Source: Aliiglaciecola sp. M165
GTDB taxonomy: Bacteria > Pseudomonadota > Gammaproteobacteria > Enterobacterales > Alteromonadaceae
Direction of reading: 5' to 3'
NCBI RefSeq assembly: GCF_007197995.1
Contig: NZ_VKKH01000006.1
Span: forward strand, 534,223 to 598,222
Length of the DNA stretch: 64,000 nucleotides
Shown: in pieces, positions 43,391 through 53,019 of the stretch
Layout: each line of letters starts with the position of its first letter
Numbering within the stretch: the first letter of the stretch is position 1
The notes under the pieces: generated by a model
What the model saw: only the letters and a program-made list of their open reading frames with translations
Told to the model about the DNA's origin: nothing
Database searches by the model: none
Translations under genes and position numbers: made by a program

Positions 43391-44980
43391 CTAGTTCAGT
43401 GACTTGGTTTTTAAATATTCTTCATAATTGCCGCGATAGTCAGTGATTTTGCCATCTTTGATTTCAATGATCCGTGTGGCCAGAGATGAAACAAACTCAC
43501 GGTCGTGACTAACAAAAAATAGTGTGCCGGGGTAGTTTTCTAGCGCCAAGTTCAGTGACTCAATTGACTCCATGTCAAGGTGGTTAGTGGGTTCATCCAT
43601 CAACAAAATATTCGGTCGCTGCAACATCAGACGGCCAAATATCATTCGTCCTTGTTCACCTCCAGAAATCACTTTAACCGATTTGCCAATCTCTTTTTGT
43701 GAGAATAATAATCTGCCTAAGGTGCCACGAATAACTTGTTCGTCATCGTTTTCCTGACCCCACTGATACATCCAATCTAACAAGGATTTATCTTGTTCAA
43801 ATTCCTCAGCATGATCCTGAGCATAATAGCCAATGTTAGCATTTTCAGACCACTTCACCTGGCCAGCGTTGGGTTGTAAATCGCCATATAAACATCTCAA
43901 GAAACTGGTTTTACCGGCACCGTTTGGACCAATAATTGCCACTCTTTCACCTACCTCAACCATGAGATCGATTTGTTTAAAAAGACACTCATCGAAAGAT
44001 TTACTTAATCCTTCAACTTCCAACGCCAATCGGTGAAGTTTTTTGTCCTGTTCAAAACGAATAAAGGGGTTTTGACGGCTTGAAGGTTTCACCTCATCCA
44101 ATTGGATTTTGTCTATTTGCTTGGCTCTGGACGTGGCTTGTTTGGACTTAGACGCATTGGCAGAGAATCGGCTAACAAAAGTCTTTAATTCGGCAATCTG
44201 TGCTTTTTTCTTTGCGTTATCTGAAAGCAACCGCTCTCTGGACTGTGTGGCCGCCGTCATGTATTCGTCATAGTTGCCTGGAAAAACACGTAATTCGCCA
44301 TAGTCCAAGTCGGCCATGTGCGTGCAAACGCTGTTTAAGAAGTGACGATCATGAGAAATGATGATCATCGTGCAGTTTCGGCTATTGAGTGTATCTTCTA
44401 ACCATCGGATAGTATCGATATCCAGGTTATTGGTCGGTTCATCCAAAAGCATAATATCAGGCTCTGAAAATAGTACTTGTGCGAGTAAAACTCGCAACTT
44501 CCAGCCTGGTGCCACTTCACTCATCGGCCCGAAGTGCAATGCTTCATCAATACCAACGGCACTGAGTAATTCTGCAGCTCTAGATTCAGCTGTGTAGCCA
44601 TCCATTTCAGCAAATTCAGATTCAAGCTCGGCTGCGCGTATACCGTCTGCTTCGCTCATTTCAGCTTTTGCGTATATGTTGTCTCGTTCTTCTTTGATTG
44701 CCCAAAGCTCTTCATGTCCCATGATCACTGTGTCAACAACAGAAAATGTTTCATAGGCAAACTGATCTTGTTTTAACTTACCAATTCTCTCATTTGGATC
44801 TTTTGAAACGTTACCAGCTGAAGGCTCCAGATCATTGCCAAGAATTTTCATGAAGGTTGATTTGCCGCATCCATTCGCGCCGATAAGGCCATATCTATTG
44901 CCGTCAGAAAACTTAACAGAAACGTTTTCGAAAAGTGGTTTGGCGCCGAATTGCATGGTGATATTTGCTGAAACTAACAA
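43391..44980 (-). CDS. ybiT: ABC-F ATPase YbiT
   Basis: 529 residues (E. coli YbiT is 530). Two ABC cassettes without membrane parts: Walker [10 protein letters not shown] and GPNGAGKTS, Walker [12 protein letters not shown] and [11 protein letters not shown]. It is nearly collinear with E. coli YbiT from [20 protein letters not shown] onwards. ABC-F proteins act on the ribosome to modulate translation. The start codon is TTG at 44980, with AGGAAG 6 bases ahead. Confidence 0.95.
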   Translation of the reverse strand: MLVSANITMQFGAKPLFENVSVKFSDGNRYGLIGANGCGKSTFMKILGNDLEPSAGNVSKDPNERIGKLKQDQFAYETFSVVDTVIMGHEELWAIKEERDNIYAKAEMSEADGIRAAELESEFAEMDGYTAESRAAELLSAVGIDEALHFGPMSEVAPGWKLRVLLAQVLFSEPDIMLLDEPTNNLDIDTIRWLEDTLNSRNCTMIIISHDRHFLNSVCTHMADLDYGELRVFPGNYDEYMTAATQSRERLLSDNAKKKAQIAELKTFVSRFSANASKSKQATSRAKQIDKIQLDEVKPSSRQNPFIRFEQDKKLHRLALEVEGLSKSFDECLFKQIDLMVEVGERVAIIGPNGAGKTSFLRCLYGDLQPNAGQVKWSENANIGYYAQDHAEEFEQDKSLLDWMYQWGQENDDEQVIRGTLGRLLFSQKEIGKSVKVISGGEQGRMIFGRLMLQRPNILLMDEPTNHLDMESIESLNLALENYPGTLFFVSHDREFVSSLATRIIEIKDGKITDYRGNYEEYLKTKSLN

Positions 44981-45280
44981 GCTGAACTTCCTAATGCCGA
45001 ATGATTTTTATAGAGGTACGAAGGTAAAACCCGCGCAGTATGCCACAGCTTCGACGCGAATGCTTTTGAGTTTTTCAACATTTAATCATTCCATTGAGAC
45101 AAGTAATTTATTCACTGAGTTTGGGAAAATTGGCCAGCGGAATAAAGATGGAAGATAAGCAGTTCTGTCGCCTATTAATAAAAACAAAAATAAAGCTAAG
45201 AATTAAAGATAAATGGGCACACAGAGTGTGTGGAGGACAGGGGCCGTGCGCCCCTGTTAATTAATCACGAATATTACGAT
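44981..45280. other. Intergenic region between bamE and ybiT
   Basis: It holds the ybiT promoter region (minus strand, just above 44980) and, near bamE, two hairpins (CACAC-AGA-GTGTG at about 45219-45231 and the one at 45237-45257). No gene is evident. Confidence 0.4.
45237..45257 (-). terminator. GC-rich hairpin after bamE
   Basis: ACAGGGGC-CGTGC-GCCCCTGT, perfect eight-pair stem. It lies 24 bases after the bamE stop but has no T run on either strand. It may be an RNA 3'-end stabiliser or a weak terminator helped by the neighbouring CACACAGAGTGTG hairpin. Confidence 0.4.
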
Positions 45281-45649
45281 TTATTCGTCTAGTGGTGTAT
45301 TAAAGTCTTCGGACAAATCGAAGTCTCCCGTCACGCTAGCAACTTTACCATCTGAAAACTCAATAATTAGCTCTTTTCTGAAATCTTCACCGCGCTTTTT
45401 CATACCACGTCTCATTTCGTAAACGTAATACCAGGTGTCGTGATCAAATGAGTCTTGTACAACAGGTCTGCCTAATACATAGACGACTTGTTCTTTTGTC
45501 ATTTCAATGCGAAGTTGTTCTACATTCTTTTGTTGCAGAAAGTTGCCTTGTGGAACATCGATACGATAGATCCAATCTGTGCAGCCGGCAGTAAACAGCA
45601 GGGTAAATAAAACTACCAATAAACTTTTATACTTCATTATCCAGTTCAT
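45281..45649 (-). CDS. bamE: Outer-membrane assembly lipoprotein BamE (SmpA)
   Basis: About 122 residues. Lipoprotein signal (LLVVLFTLLFTAGC), then the BamE core: DVPQGNFLQQKNVEQLRIEM, MTKEQVVYVLGRPVVQDSF and WYYVYEMRRG. It is part of the BAM complex that inserts beta-barrel proteins in the outer membrane. The start is uncertain between 45649 and 45637 (MKYKSL). It neighbours recN, as in E. coli. Confidence 0.93.
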   Translation of the reverse strand: MNWIMKYKSLLVVLFTLLFTAGCTDWIYRIDVPQGNFLQQKNVEQLRIEMTKEQVVYVLGRPVVQDSFDHDTWYYVYEMRRGMKKRGEDFRKELIIEFSDGKVASVTGDFDLSEDFNTPLDE

Positions 45650-45754
45650 ATTAAAGTAGGTTGAACGGACAAGATCCCTCCTTTTACAGACGAACCTCGT
45701 AATTTGGAAACGCATGCTAACCTACTCAAGCCCCTGCAATCAAACATTATTACG

Positions 45755-47437
45755 CTATTGATAGCTGTTTAGTAGTTCTTCAGCATTGGCTATTGCAGAG
45801 GATGTTAAAACGTCTCCAGCTAATAGACGTGCCAATTCCTCAATTCGTTCATTTTCTTTTAAACAAATCATGTGGGTTTCTGTTGTTTTATCATCAGTAA
45901 ACTTGGTCACAAACATTTGTTGATGGCCGCTGGCTGCCACTTGCGGTAGATGCGTGACGCAAATTACTTGGCAAGAAGCGCCGAGTTTACGCAACAGTTT
46001 TCCGACAACTGAAGCCGTTGGGCCACTTATTCCCGTGTCCACTTCGTCGAAGATCATAGTAGGGATTTGATTGCCATTAGTGCTGATTACCTGTATCGCC
46101 AAGCCAATTCGCGATAGCTCGCCACCTGACACGACTTTGTCCAACGTATCAGCTTGGATCCCCGGGTTGGTCGAAATCATGAATGCCACTTTGTCTAACC
46201 CCATAGCACTGGGCGGAATAGATTCGTCAAAGTTCACGTCTACCGTAAAGGTTGCCTTATCCATATTCATTTGTTGAATATAACTTTCGACTTGCACAGC
46301 CAGCTTTTTACTTGCTAAGTAACGGGATTTACTCAGTTTTCTGGCACTTTGCAAATAGCTATCAAGATACTTTTGCACGTCTTGTTGCAAGCTATCCAAT
46401 ACGCTGTCATCACTATTCAATTGAGCGAGTTCTACAACCAATGACTGATGATATTGATACAGTTGCTCAGGATTAACATTGTGTTTTCTGGCCAAATCCA
46501 TTGCTTGCGAATAACGTTGCTCAACTTGATTCATTCGCATGGGATCAATTTCTAGATTATCTGCGTAGTGTCTAAGTTGCACCGAGGCTTCATCTATATT
46601 GATCAACGCTTCATTTAAAATTCCAACTATCGGACCTAAATCCGGATCATGGTGCTGCAGCTCGCTGAGCGAATCTAGACTCGATTGCACCGCAGTCAAG
46701 GCGCTATGTTCATCTGCTTCATAAAGCCTGTAGAAGCTTTGCTGCGCCTGCTCTAATAAAGTTTGACTGTGCGACAATTTTTTATGTTCAGATTCAAGAG
46801 AGGTGAATTCATCTTCAATCAAAGCAAATTCATCGAGTTCCTGAACCTGATAGGCGAGTAAATTCCGGCGATCACTTCGTTGCTGCTGGCCTAACTGTAA
46901 TTGCTCGAGTTGCTTTTTACTCTCTAACCACTTTTGATAAAACTGCTTAACTTCATCTTGCATCGCTTGGTGGTCGGCAAATCGGTCAAGCACTTGTCGC
47001 TGGTTTTCAGCTTTTAATAAAAGCTGATGCGCATGTTGTCCATGAATATTCACCAACAACAACCCAAGTTCCTTTAGTTGTTGTAATGGTGCAGGTGAAC
47101 CATTGATGTATGCCTTCGAACGACCTTCACTAGACACCACACGCCTAATTAGCAGTTCACTATTTGCCTCATCATCTTGACATAAATCATGTCCGGCCAA
47201 CCATTCGTTGACCTGTTTTAACGACTTAATATCAAACGTTGCACAGACCTCCGCCTTGTTATTGCCTGCTCTGACCATACTTGCTTCAGCCCGTTCGCCC
47301 AAGCACAATCCCAGGGCATCGATCGCAATAGATTTACCCGCGCCTGTTTCACCGGTGACAACACTCAAACCTTGACGGAAATCTATGTCTAGCGTTTTGA
47401 CTATAGCTAAGTTTTTTATGGATAAATGAACTAACAT
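45755..47437 (-). CDS. recN: DNA repair protein RecN
   Basis: 560 residues, SMC-like. N-terminal Walker A VVTGETGAGKSIAIDALG; a long coiled coil through the middle (about residues 150-380); C-terminal signature VSGGELSRIGLAIQVI and Walker B TMIFDEVDTGISG. It acts in double-strand break repair. It is SOS-controlled in E. coli; two near-consensus LexA half-boxes sit just upstream here. Confidence 0.95.
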   Translation of the reverse strand: MLVHLSIKNLAIVKTLDIDFRQGLSVVTGETGAGKSIAIDALGLCLGERAEASMVRAGNNKAEVCATFDIKSLKQVNEWLAGHDLCQDDEANSELLIRRVVSSEGRSKAYINGSPAPLQQLKELGLLLVNIHGQHAHQLLLKAENQRQVLDRFADHQAMQDEVKQFYQKWLESKKQLEQLQLGQQQRSDRRNLLAYQVQELDEFALIEDEFTSLESEHKKLSHSQTLLEQAQQSFYRLYEADEHSALTAVQSSLDSLSELQHHDPDLGPIVGILNEALINIDEASVQLRHYADNLEIDPMRMNQVEQRYSQAMDLARKHNVNPEQLYQYHQSLVVELAQLNSDDSVLDSLQQDVQKYLDSYLQSARKLSKSRYLASKKLAVQVESYIQQMNMDKATFTVDVNFDESIPPSAMGLDKVAFMISTNPGIQADTLDKVVSGGELSRIGLAIQVISTNGNQIPTMIFDEVDTGISGPTASVVGKLLRKLGASCQVICVTHLPQVAASGHQQMFVTKFTDDKTTETHMICLKENERIEELARLLAGDVLTSSAIANAEELLNSYQ

Positions 47438-47448
47438 AATTAACAGTA

Positions 47449-47483
47449 GTGTTTGTATATACAGTAACTGTAAATATATACAC
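47449..47483. promoter_or_regulatory. Two LexA-like boxes upstream of recN
   Basis: Box 1 (47449-47464) reads, on the recN strand, CTGTATATACAAACAC; box 2 (47468-47483) reads on the + strand CTGTAAATATATACAC. Each has a perfect CTGT half and a final C instead of G in the other half. Tandem boxes before recN are also known in E. coli. Strength of repression cannot be judged from sequence. Confidence 0.6.
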
Positions 47484-47537
47484 TATTTTGAGGATGTAAA
47501 GTCTAGATTGCGGTTTATTGTGAATCCAAAGCTATTG

Positions 47538-48413
47538 CTAGTAGAGTTTCGAACCCCAACCCAGCTTTGTTCTTAGTACGTTAAAGTAGTTGTAATCTTT
47601 AGGGTGGATGAGTGACAACCGATCTTCATTTTTACGAATATGAATTTCATCCCCTGGCAACACTTCTAATACAATGTGGCTATCACAACTTACTTGCAGA
47701 TTATCAGTGTTGTCGATTGATACTTTGAGTTTTACCGTGCTATTAGCATCTACCACGATGGGGCGGCTGCTCAGCGTATGGGGGAACATCGGCACCAACG
47801 TCAGGGCGTCTAAATTCGGCGTTAGGATCGGACCACCACCAGACAATGAATAAGCTGTAGAGCCAGTCGGCGTGGCGATAATCAGCCCGTCGGAGCGTTG
47901 ACTAAAGACAAAGTTATCATCGATATAGGTCTCAAATTCCATCATATGGGCGACTTTGCCATGATGCAGAACAACTTCATTTACGGCAGAGTTAGCACTT
48001 TGTTTTTGCCCTTCACGATACACCTCGACTTGTAAAATGAATCGCTGTTCGCGGACGCATTCGCCGTTAAAAATACAGTCTAGTTGCGCTTCAAAATCAT
48101 CCGGATTGATATCAGTTAGAAAGCCAAGATTACCTCGGTTAACACCGACAACGGCCACATCATGTTTTGCCAGTATTCTAGCTGCTCCAAGCATATTGCC
48201 ATCACCACCAACGACGATTGCCAAATCCGCTTGTGTACCGATTTCGGACAAGTCCATAGACTCAAAACCGTTGCCTACAAGCATGCTCGTGACCTTGCTT
48301 TCCACGAGTATTCTGCAGTCTCGTTTTTTAAGATACTGCAGAATTGCGTTTAAGCTTTTGTTTGCGCCTTCATGTGCGGGCTTACCTATGAGACCAACGG
48401 TTTTATACGGCAT
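47538..48413 (-). CDS. nadK: NAD kinase
   Basis: 291 residues (E. coli 292). It makes NADP from NAD and ATP. Signatures: [13 protein letters not shown] (GGDG active site), [13 protein letters not shown] and the NE/D site [11 protein letters not shown]; later [16 protein letters not shown]. Start ATG at 48413, with AGGACACT ahead. In E. coli nadK is next to grpE; here an 11-kb block lies between them. Confidence 0.96.
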   Translation of the reverse strand: MPYKTVGLIGKPAHEGANKSLNAILQYLKKRDCRILVESKVTSMLVGNGFESMDLSEIGTQADLAIVVGGDGNMLGAARILAKHDVAVVGVNRGNLGFLTDINPDDFEAQLDCIFNGECVREQRFILQVEVYREGQKQSANSAVNEVVLHHGKVAHMMEFETYIDDNFVFSQRSDGLIIATPTGSTAYSLSGGGPILTPNLDALTLVPMFPHTLSSRPIVVDANSTVKLKVSIDNTDNLQVSCDSHIVLEVLPGDEIHIRKNEDRLSLIHPKDYNYFNVLRTKLGWGSKLY

Positions 48414-48505
48414 AGTGTCCTGATGGTTGAACCTGTCATTGCTACGACAAAGGTATCAGTATAACCATGCTTGGCGAGCAAAACCAAGGCCAATGTTGAT
48501 TGATT

Positions 48506-49273
48506 CTAACGTGCGGTCCAACCGCCATCTATTACAAGGGTCTGGGCAGTAATGTTTCGCGCAGCATGACTGATTAAAAACGCTGCACTGTGCGCCAATT
48601 CATCCATTTCAATAAACGACTTTTTCGGCATGGGTTCTAGCATAATATGTTCGATGACTTCCTCTTCGCTAATACCATTTTCGATGGCCTGTGCAGCGAT
48701 CTGTTGTTCAACTAATTGTGTTTTGACGTATGCCGGGCAAATGGTGTTAACCGTCACGTCAACGTCCCCGGTTTCTAATGCTAGGGTTTTTGCAAATCCC
48801 AGCAACCCGTGTTTTGCCGCGACATAGGCTGATTTGTAAGGGGATGCAACAAGGGAGTGCAGTGAGCCGATATTTATTATACGTCCGTAATTATTGCTGC
48901 GCATTTGAGGTAGAAACGCTTTAGCCAATAACGCCGGTCCGACGAGCATGATATTGATCAGCAGTTGCCATTTTTCCGCTGGAAAGGATTCAAGCTTTGA
49001 AACGTGTTGCACGCCAGCGCTGTTTATTAATACATCGACACGGTCGGGTAATATTGCGTTTGGGAGTTTTTCAATTTGCGCTGGGTCGCTGACATCCAGC
49101 TCGACTGCTCTGACTTTGAAGCCTTTGGCAACCAGTGATTCGGCTGCATCCGCAGCGGCCTTCATTTGAAGGTCAGCGATAATAATATAGTGCCCTTGTT
49201 GAGCTAGATATTGTGCAATGCCTAATCCAATACCCGAAGCACCGCCGGTTATAAATATTGTCTTTTCTGCCAT
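48506..49273 (-). CDS. bdhA: 3-hydroxybutyrate dehydrogenase (SDR family)
   Basis: 255 residues. Rossmann motif FITGGASGIGLGIAQYL; catalytic Ser in NIGSLHSLVASPYKSAY with YVAAKHG (YxxxK). The SLHSLVASPYKSAYVAAKHG form and the tail QTLVIDGGWTAR are those of D-3-hydroxybutyrate dehydrogenase. It oxidises 3-hydroxybutyrate to acetoacetate in the cytoplasm. It is the last gene of a transporter / hydrolase / PHB-depolymerase operon, which gives it its substrate. Confidence 0.88.
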   Translation of the reverse strand: MAEKTIFITGGASGIGLGIAQYLAQQGHYIIIADLQMKAAADAAESLVAKGFKVRAVELDVSDPAQIEKLPNAILPDRVDVLINSAGVQHVSKLESFPAEKWQLLINIMLVGPALLAKAFLPQMRSNNYGRIINIGSLHSLVASPYKSAYVAAKHGLLGFAKTLALETGDVDVTVNTICPAYVKTQLVEQQIAAQAIENGISEEEVIEHIMLEPMPKKSFIEMDELAHSAAFLISHAARNITAQTLVIDGGWTAR

Positions 49274-49275
49274 AA

Positions 49276-50304
49276 TTATTGCCCTTTACTTGCAGCCATT
49301 GCTTGGACGATGTTAGCAACCGCTTGAATTTGTTTGCCTTGCTTGGTTGCATAGTTCTCGTCAGTATAACCCCACCAATCCCAACATCCTTGAGGGTTGA
49401 GGGGAAGCATCATTGAGCTTGTTGTTTGTGGATAGAGCACGACAATTTGATTCGCCGCGGCCCAACGATTTAGTCCATTGCCCTCGATATATTGAGTTCC
49501 CACACTTTGCGCATTTTGATTACAGCCATGAAAATTAATGTGGATCTGACACTCACTACCTTGGGAACATGCTTCAGGAATAAAGGCATAACCTGTTTGG
49601 GCGAGGGTTTCTGCCGGTGATTTGCCAACGTGATGTTGGTCAAATTCAACTATGGCACCTCGATCATCAACCGCAGGTTTGTCTAATTCACCTAGTAAAA
49701 AAGTCAATAATTGTTCTGCCGCATCGTATTTGCAGTTTCCCAAAAAGGGCGCTTCTGATGCTGAGCATTCATGGCCTGAAGCCATTGTCGGGAAATGATG
49801 GGCAAAGGGTTTGTCTTGAATAAATTGAATATTCTGCGGCTCAACCCAAGCTGTATATTGCTCAAATAACGCCTGCGTAACCGGTGCAATCACGCGATTA
49901 TCGAGGGAGCCGTGGAACAACCATACCCGGCTGGTTTTGAGATTTGAAAGTGCGTCAATCAGGCCCAATTTTTCGTATTCGATAGCTTTTTTATTCAAGC
50001 TTTCTAAAGGAATAGGTGTTTCGACTTTGTTTACACATTGGGTCAACGCAGTACCGATAGATGATTGTGCACAAAAATATGGACCCGCTGAAATGATGGC
50101 CGCCCCAGACACCCACTGTGAATGGGCGATATGGAATTGATTGGCCATAAAACCACCGCTAGATAGACCTGAAACAGTGATGTGCTCGATATCAATATTT
50201 AGCGGCGGCAACGGTTTTTTTGCATTGGCCTGGCTTATTAAAAAAACCAGTGCAAAACTACTCGTCAAGCATAGTGTTAAAATAATCCTTAGGCTGAAAT
50301 TCAT
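49276..50304 (-). CDS. Secreted poly(3-hydroxybutyrate) depolymerase family esterase
   Basis: 342 residues from the ATG at 50304 (GGAG ahead), with signal peptide LCLTSSFALVFLISQANA. The lipase box is in VSGLSSGGFMANQFHIAHS; INFHGCNQNAQSVGTQYIE and WDWWGYTDENY match the PHB-depolymerase family. It should release 3-hydroxybutyrate or its oligomers outside the cytoplasm. bdhA starts 2 bases after its stop. No separate substrate-binding domain is seen, so short chains are possible. Confidence 0.85.
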   Translation of the reverse strand: MNFSLRIILTLCLTSSFALVFLISQANAKKPLPPLNIDIEHITVSGLSSGGFMANQFHIAHSQWVSGAAIISAGPYFCAQSSIGTALTQCVNKVETPIPLESLNKKAIEYEKLGLIDALSNLKTSRVWLFHGSLDNRVIAPVTQALFEQYTAWVEPQNIQFIQDKPFAHHFPTMASGHECSASEAPFLGNCKYDAAEQLLTFLLGELDKPAVDDRGAIVEFDQHHVGKSPAETLAQTGYAFIPEACSQGSECQIHINFHGCNQNAQSVGTQYIEGNGLNRWAAANQIVVLYPQTTSSMMLPLNPQGCWDWWGYTDENYATKQGKQIQAVANIVQAMAASKGQ

Positions 50305-50314
50305 AGACACTCCA

Positions 50315-51502
50315 TTATTCTTGTAAAAACGCTTCAATATGCTTTGCATGCTGTGAAACACCGCTAACGCCCTCTAAATGACCTAAAGGTCCTTCATATT
50401 CAATAATCGTTGAGACCTTTTTGTGCGCAATAAATTTTTGGTGGGTAGCGCGCGCGTGATAGGGCATAAGTAGCAAATCTTTGCTAGCCGGCAGAAAAAG
50501 CGATTTGGCTGTTACTTTGGCAATCGCCGAGTTGATATCATTTTGGTGCCCGGCGAGAAACAATTGGCAGGCTCTTACAAGGTAAAGCAAACTGTTTGCA
50601 TCCATCGTTTTTGCACGTGATGCTGCGCGACTTCTCAGCCATTCAACAATACTGTGGTGCGTGTTTATGTCATTCAAAGGCCCAGTTTCGAGGGCGTTAT
50701 AATCTAGTTGTTCTTTGCCAATCTGATTAAAAAACTCTGGTGTTAATGCGTTTTGCGTGATCAACATCAACGAAGCGGTAAGACCATCTAGCGGTGCATT
50801 TACAGATGAATAATTTCCATCATTCCATTTGCTGTCTAATTTTATCGGTGTGGCCCAGTGTTCGAGAAAGGCCGTCGTCCAAGCATCTGACTCGCTAGAA
50901 CCAATCACGGAAATCATTCTTTCCACCCAGTTAGGGTACGTGACCGCCCAATCAATTGCCTGCATGGATCCCATAGACGGGCCAGCAACAGCATACAAAT
51001 TTGTGATACCCAAAGACTCCAATACCAGCTTTTGCACATTGACAAAATCTCGGATAGTGACAACGGGGAAAGTCAATCCATAAGGTTTTCCTGTGTCGGG
51101 GTTGATCGAGGCTGGCCCGGTCGTTGTGACGTTCGGATCATATACATTTATATTGGCAAGGCTGTCTATACTGATAACAAAAAAACGGTCAGTATCTATG
51201 GCTTTGCCAGGGCCGATAATCGCATCCCAATAGCCGGCAGCGACATCATCGTGTTGGTATTTCCCCGCAGCATGGGAAGTGCCGGTAAAATAGTGAGTGA
51301 TGAGAATGACATTGCTCTTGTCTTGATTAAGTTTTCCATAACTTTCCCAACCAACCGAGACATCAGCGATGGTTTTTCCGCCATAAGTGACAAAGTTTTT
51401 AGTTGAGAATACTCGTTTTTCAACAAGTTGCTGACACTGTGCACTGGTCACAAACAGCATTGCGAAAACAAAGAATCCTTTGACACAACTTTTTAGTTTC
51501 AT
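50315..51502 (-). CDS. Exported alpha/beta hydrolase of the MetX (homoserine acetyltransferase) fold
   Basis: 395 residues from the ATG at 51502, with signal peptide SCVKGFFVFAMLFVTSAQC. The main body follows MetX-type proteins: ILITHYFTGTSHAAGKY, FFVISIDSLANINVYDP, nucleophile elbow AVAGPSMGSMQAIDWAVTYP, and a late GPLGHLEG for the His. True MetX is cytoplasmic, so the signal peptide argues for a different job. Between a PHB depolymerase and a GntP permease it is a candidate oligomer hydrolase. The last cysteine of the signal could also be a weak lipobox. Confidence 0.78.
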   Translation of the reverse strand: MKLKSCVKGFFVFAMLFVTSAQCQQLVEKRVFSTKNFVTYGGKTIADVSVGWESYGKLNQDKSNVILITHYFTGTSHAAGKYQHDDVAAGYWDAIIGPGKAIDTDRFFVISIDSLANINVYDPNVTTTGPASINPDTGKPYGLTFPVVTIRDFVNVQKLVLESLGITNLYAVAGPSMGSMQAIDWAVTYPNWVERMISVIGSSESDAWTTAFLEHWATPIKLDSKWNDGNYSSVNAPLDGLTASLMLITQNALTPEFFNQIGKEQLDYNALETGPLNDINTHHSIVEWLRSRAASRAKTMDANSLLYLVRACQLFLAGHQNDINSAIAKVTAKSLFLPASKDLLLMPYHARATHQKFIAHKKVSTIIEYEGPLGHLEGVSGVSQHAKHIEAFLQE

Positions 51503-51512
51503 CTTTTTCACC

Positions 51513-52808
51513 TTAGAACCAGCTAAATAGTGCAATTGCCAGGCATAAGCCTATCAACGGCACAACCACAGTCAGTGCGCCAACGGCCCAGTAAGCTCGT
51601 TGATGAGTTTCGTGACAGATTGCGCGGATCGTTGTTACCACATAGCCATTGTGGGGCAGTGAATCCAGTGCTCCTGATGAAATGGATACGATCCGATGTA
51701 GTTGCTCAGGATCAACACCTTGATCCATGTAATGAGGGCCAACAAGGGGCAGAGCGATGGCTTGCCCGCCTGACGCGGACCCTGTCAAACCGGCAATAAC
51801 GCTAACCGCAATGGCGGCACCAATTAATTCGTTACCGGGAATTTGAGTCATCACTTCAACGGCTTGCTGAAAGGCAATTGTTGATTTGGCAATGGTGCCA
51901 AAACCGACAACCGCAGCGGTATTCCCTATGGCGATTAGTGCTCCAGTTGTGCCCAAGCTGATGGCATTGGACATATTATGAAAGTGTTTGAAATTGATAA
52001 TCATCAGTGCCAATACACCACCACCCAAGGCAACTATTAGTGCCATTTGTTGCAATGATTCATGAAACGTAAACGACAGTACCAACACGATCAGCAAGGG
52101 GATCAAACCAGTAATAGGGTGGGGGTAATCACGTTCTGGTATTTCAGGATCATACTCTTTGTGTTCAAAAGTCTCACCTTGGGCAACGGCTTTATTGATC
52201 ATTTTTTTGATCCACCAGAATCCCATCGTGGCCATGAAAATGGCGACCACCAAACTGACTTCCCATGCAGCGAAAGGAGAGGTACCCAAATATTTTATTG
52301 GGATCCAATTTTGGATCTCAGGTGATCCTGCAGACGTCATGGTGAAGGTGACTGAACCAAACGCCAGTGCAGCTGGAATAAAACGTCGGGGAAGGTTGGC
52401 GTCTTTAAACAGACTCAACGCCATGGGATAAACTGAAAACGCCACGACAAAAACGCTGACCCCACCATAGGTCAAAATTGCACAAGCCAAAACAACCGCT
52501 GGTACCGCGTGCTGCTTACCTAGACGATTAATTATTGCTCGCGCGACTGCGTCTGCCGCGCCCGTGTCTTCCATGAATTTGCCGAACAAACTGCCGAGCA
52601 AAAACATGAAAAACCATGACGCAACAAACCCGGAAAACCCTTGCATATAGGTTTCCACAAAGTTTGTCTCACCAATAAAAATGGGAAGCCCACTAGTCAA
52701 TGCCACAACGAGCGCACACAAAGGGGCAGCGATAAAAAGATTCATCCCTCTAATGGTCAGAACAATTAACAGGAGCAAGCCGCCGATTAAACCGAAGAGA
52801 CTTAGCAT
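51513..52808 (-). CDS. GntP-family permease
   Basis: 431 residues with 11-12 membrane helices, including FMFLLGSLFGKFMEDTGAAD and ILTYGGVSVFVVAFSVYPMA, typical of the gluconate:H+ symporter family. Family members carry gluconate, idonate, or short hydroxy acids. The neighbouring PHB depolymerase and 3-hydroxybutyrate dehydrogenase suggest 3-hydroxybutyrate as substrate (inference). First gene of the operon. Confidence 0.88.
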   Translation of the reverse strand: MLSLFGLIGGLLLLIVLTIRGMNLFIAAPLCALVVALTSGLPIFIGETNFVETYMQGFSGFVASWFFMFLLGSLFGKFMEDTGAADAVARAIINRLGKQHAVPAVVLACAILTYGGVSVFVVAFSVYPMALSLFKDANLPRRFIPAALAFGSVTFTMTSAGSPEIQNWIPIKYLGTSPFAAWEVSLVVAIFMATMGFWWIKKMINKAVAQGETFEHKEYDPEIPERDYPHPITGLIPLLIVLVLSFTFHESLQQMALIVALGGGVLALMIINFKHFHNMSNAISLGTTGALIAIGNTAAVVGFGTIAKSTIAFQQAVEVMTQIPGNELIGAAIAVSVIAGLTGSASGGQAIALPLVGPHYMDQGVDPEQLHRIVSISSGALDSLPHNGYVVTTIRAICHETHQRAYWAVGALTVVVPLIGLCLAIALFSWF

Positions 52809-52899
52809 GTTGATTCCTTATTTGTATTTATGATACTTACTCTGCGACCACAGGAGACTGCATCATGTTGTTAGTGTTCAACTTTTTTGCGCAAAACAA

Positions 52900-52911
52900 C
52901 ATAGTACTATG
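52900..52911. promoter_or_regulatory. Palindrome in the permease/TonB intergenic region
   Basis: CATAGTACTATG, a perfect 12-base palindrome, overlapping a second imperfect repeat AGTACTATGGTACT. It is centred in the gap between the divergent PHB-use operon and the TonB receptor, so it is a natural operator position. No regulator gene is next to it. Confidence 0.45.
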
Positions 52912-53019
52912 GTACTAAGGTAAAACCTCACAAACTGATTTACATTAGGGTTACTGTGACCGCAGTTGGACTACACAAACCAAATACAATAACGAAGCTT
53001 GTGTAATAAAGGACACCCT

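Noticed and set aside
50315..51502. MetX, homoserine O-acetyltransferase of methionine synthesis
   Set aside because: It has a signal peptide and sits in a PHB-use operon, so a cytoplasmic methionine role is unlikely despite the fold.
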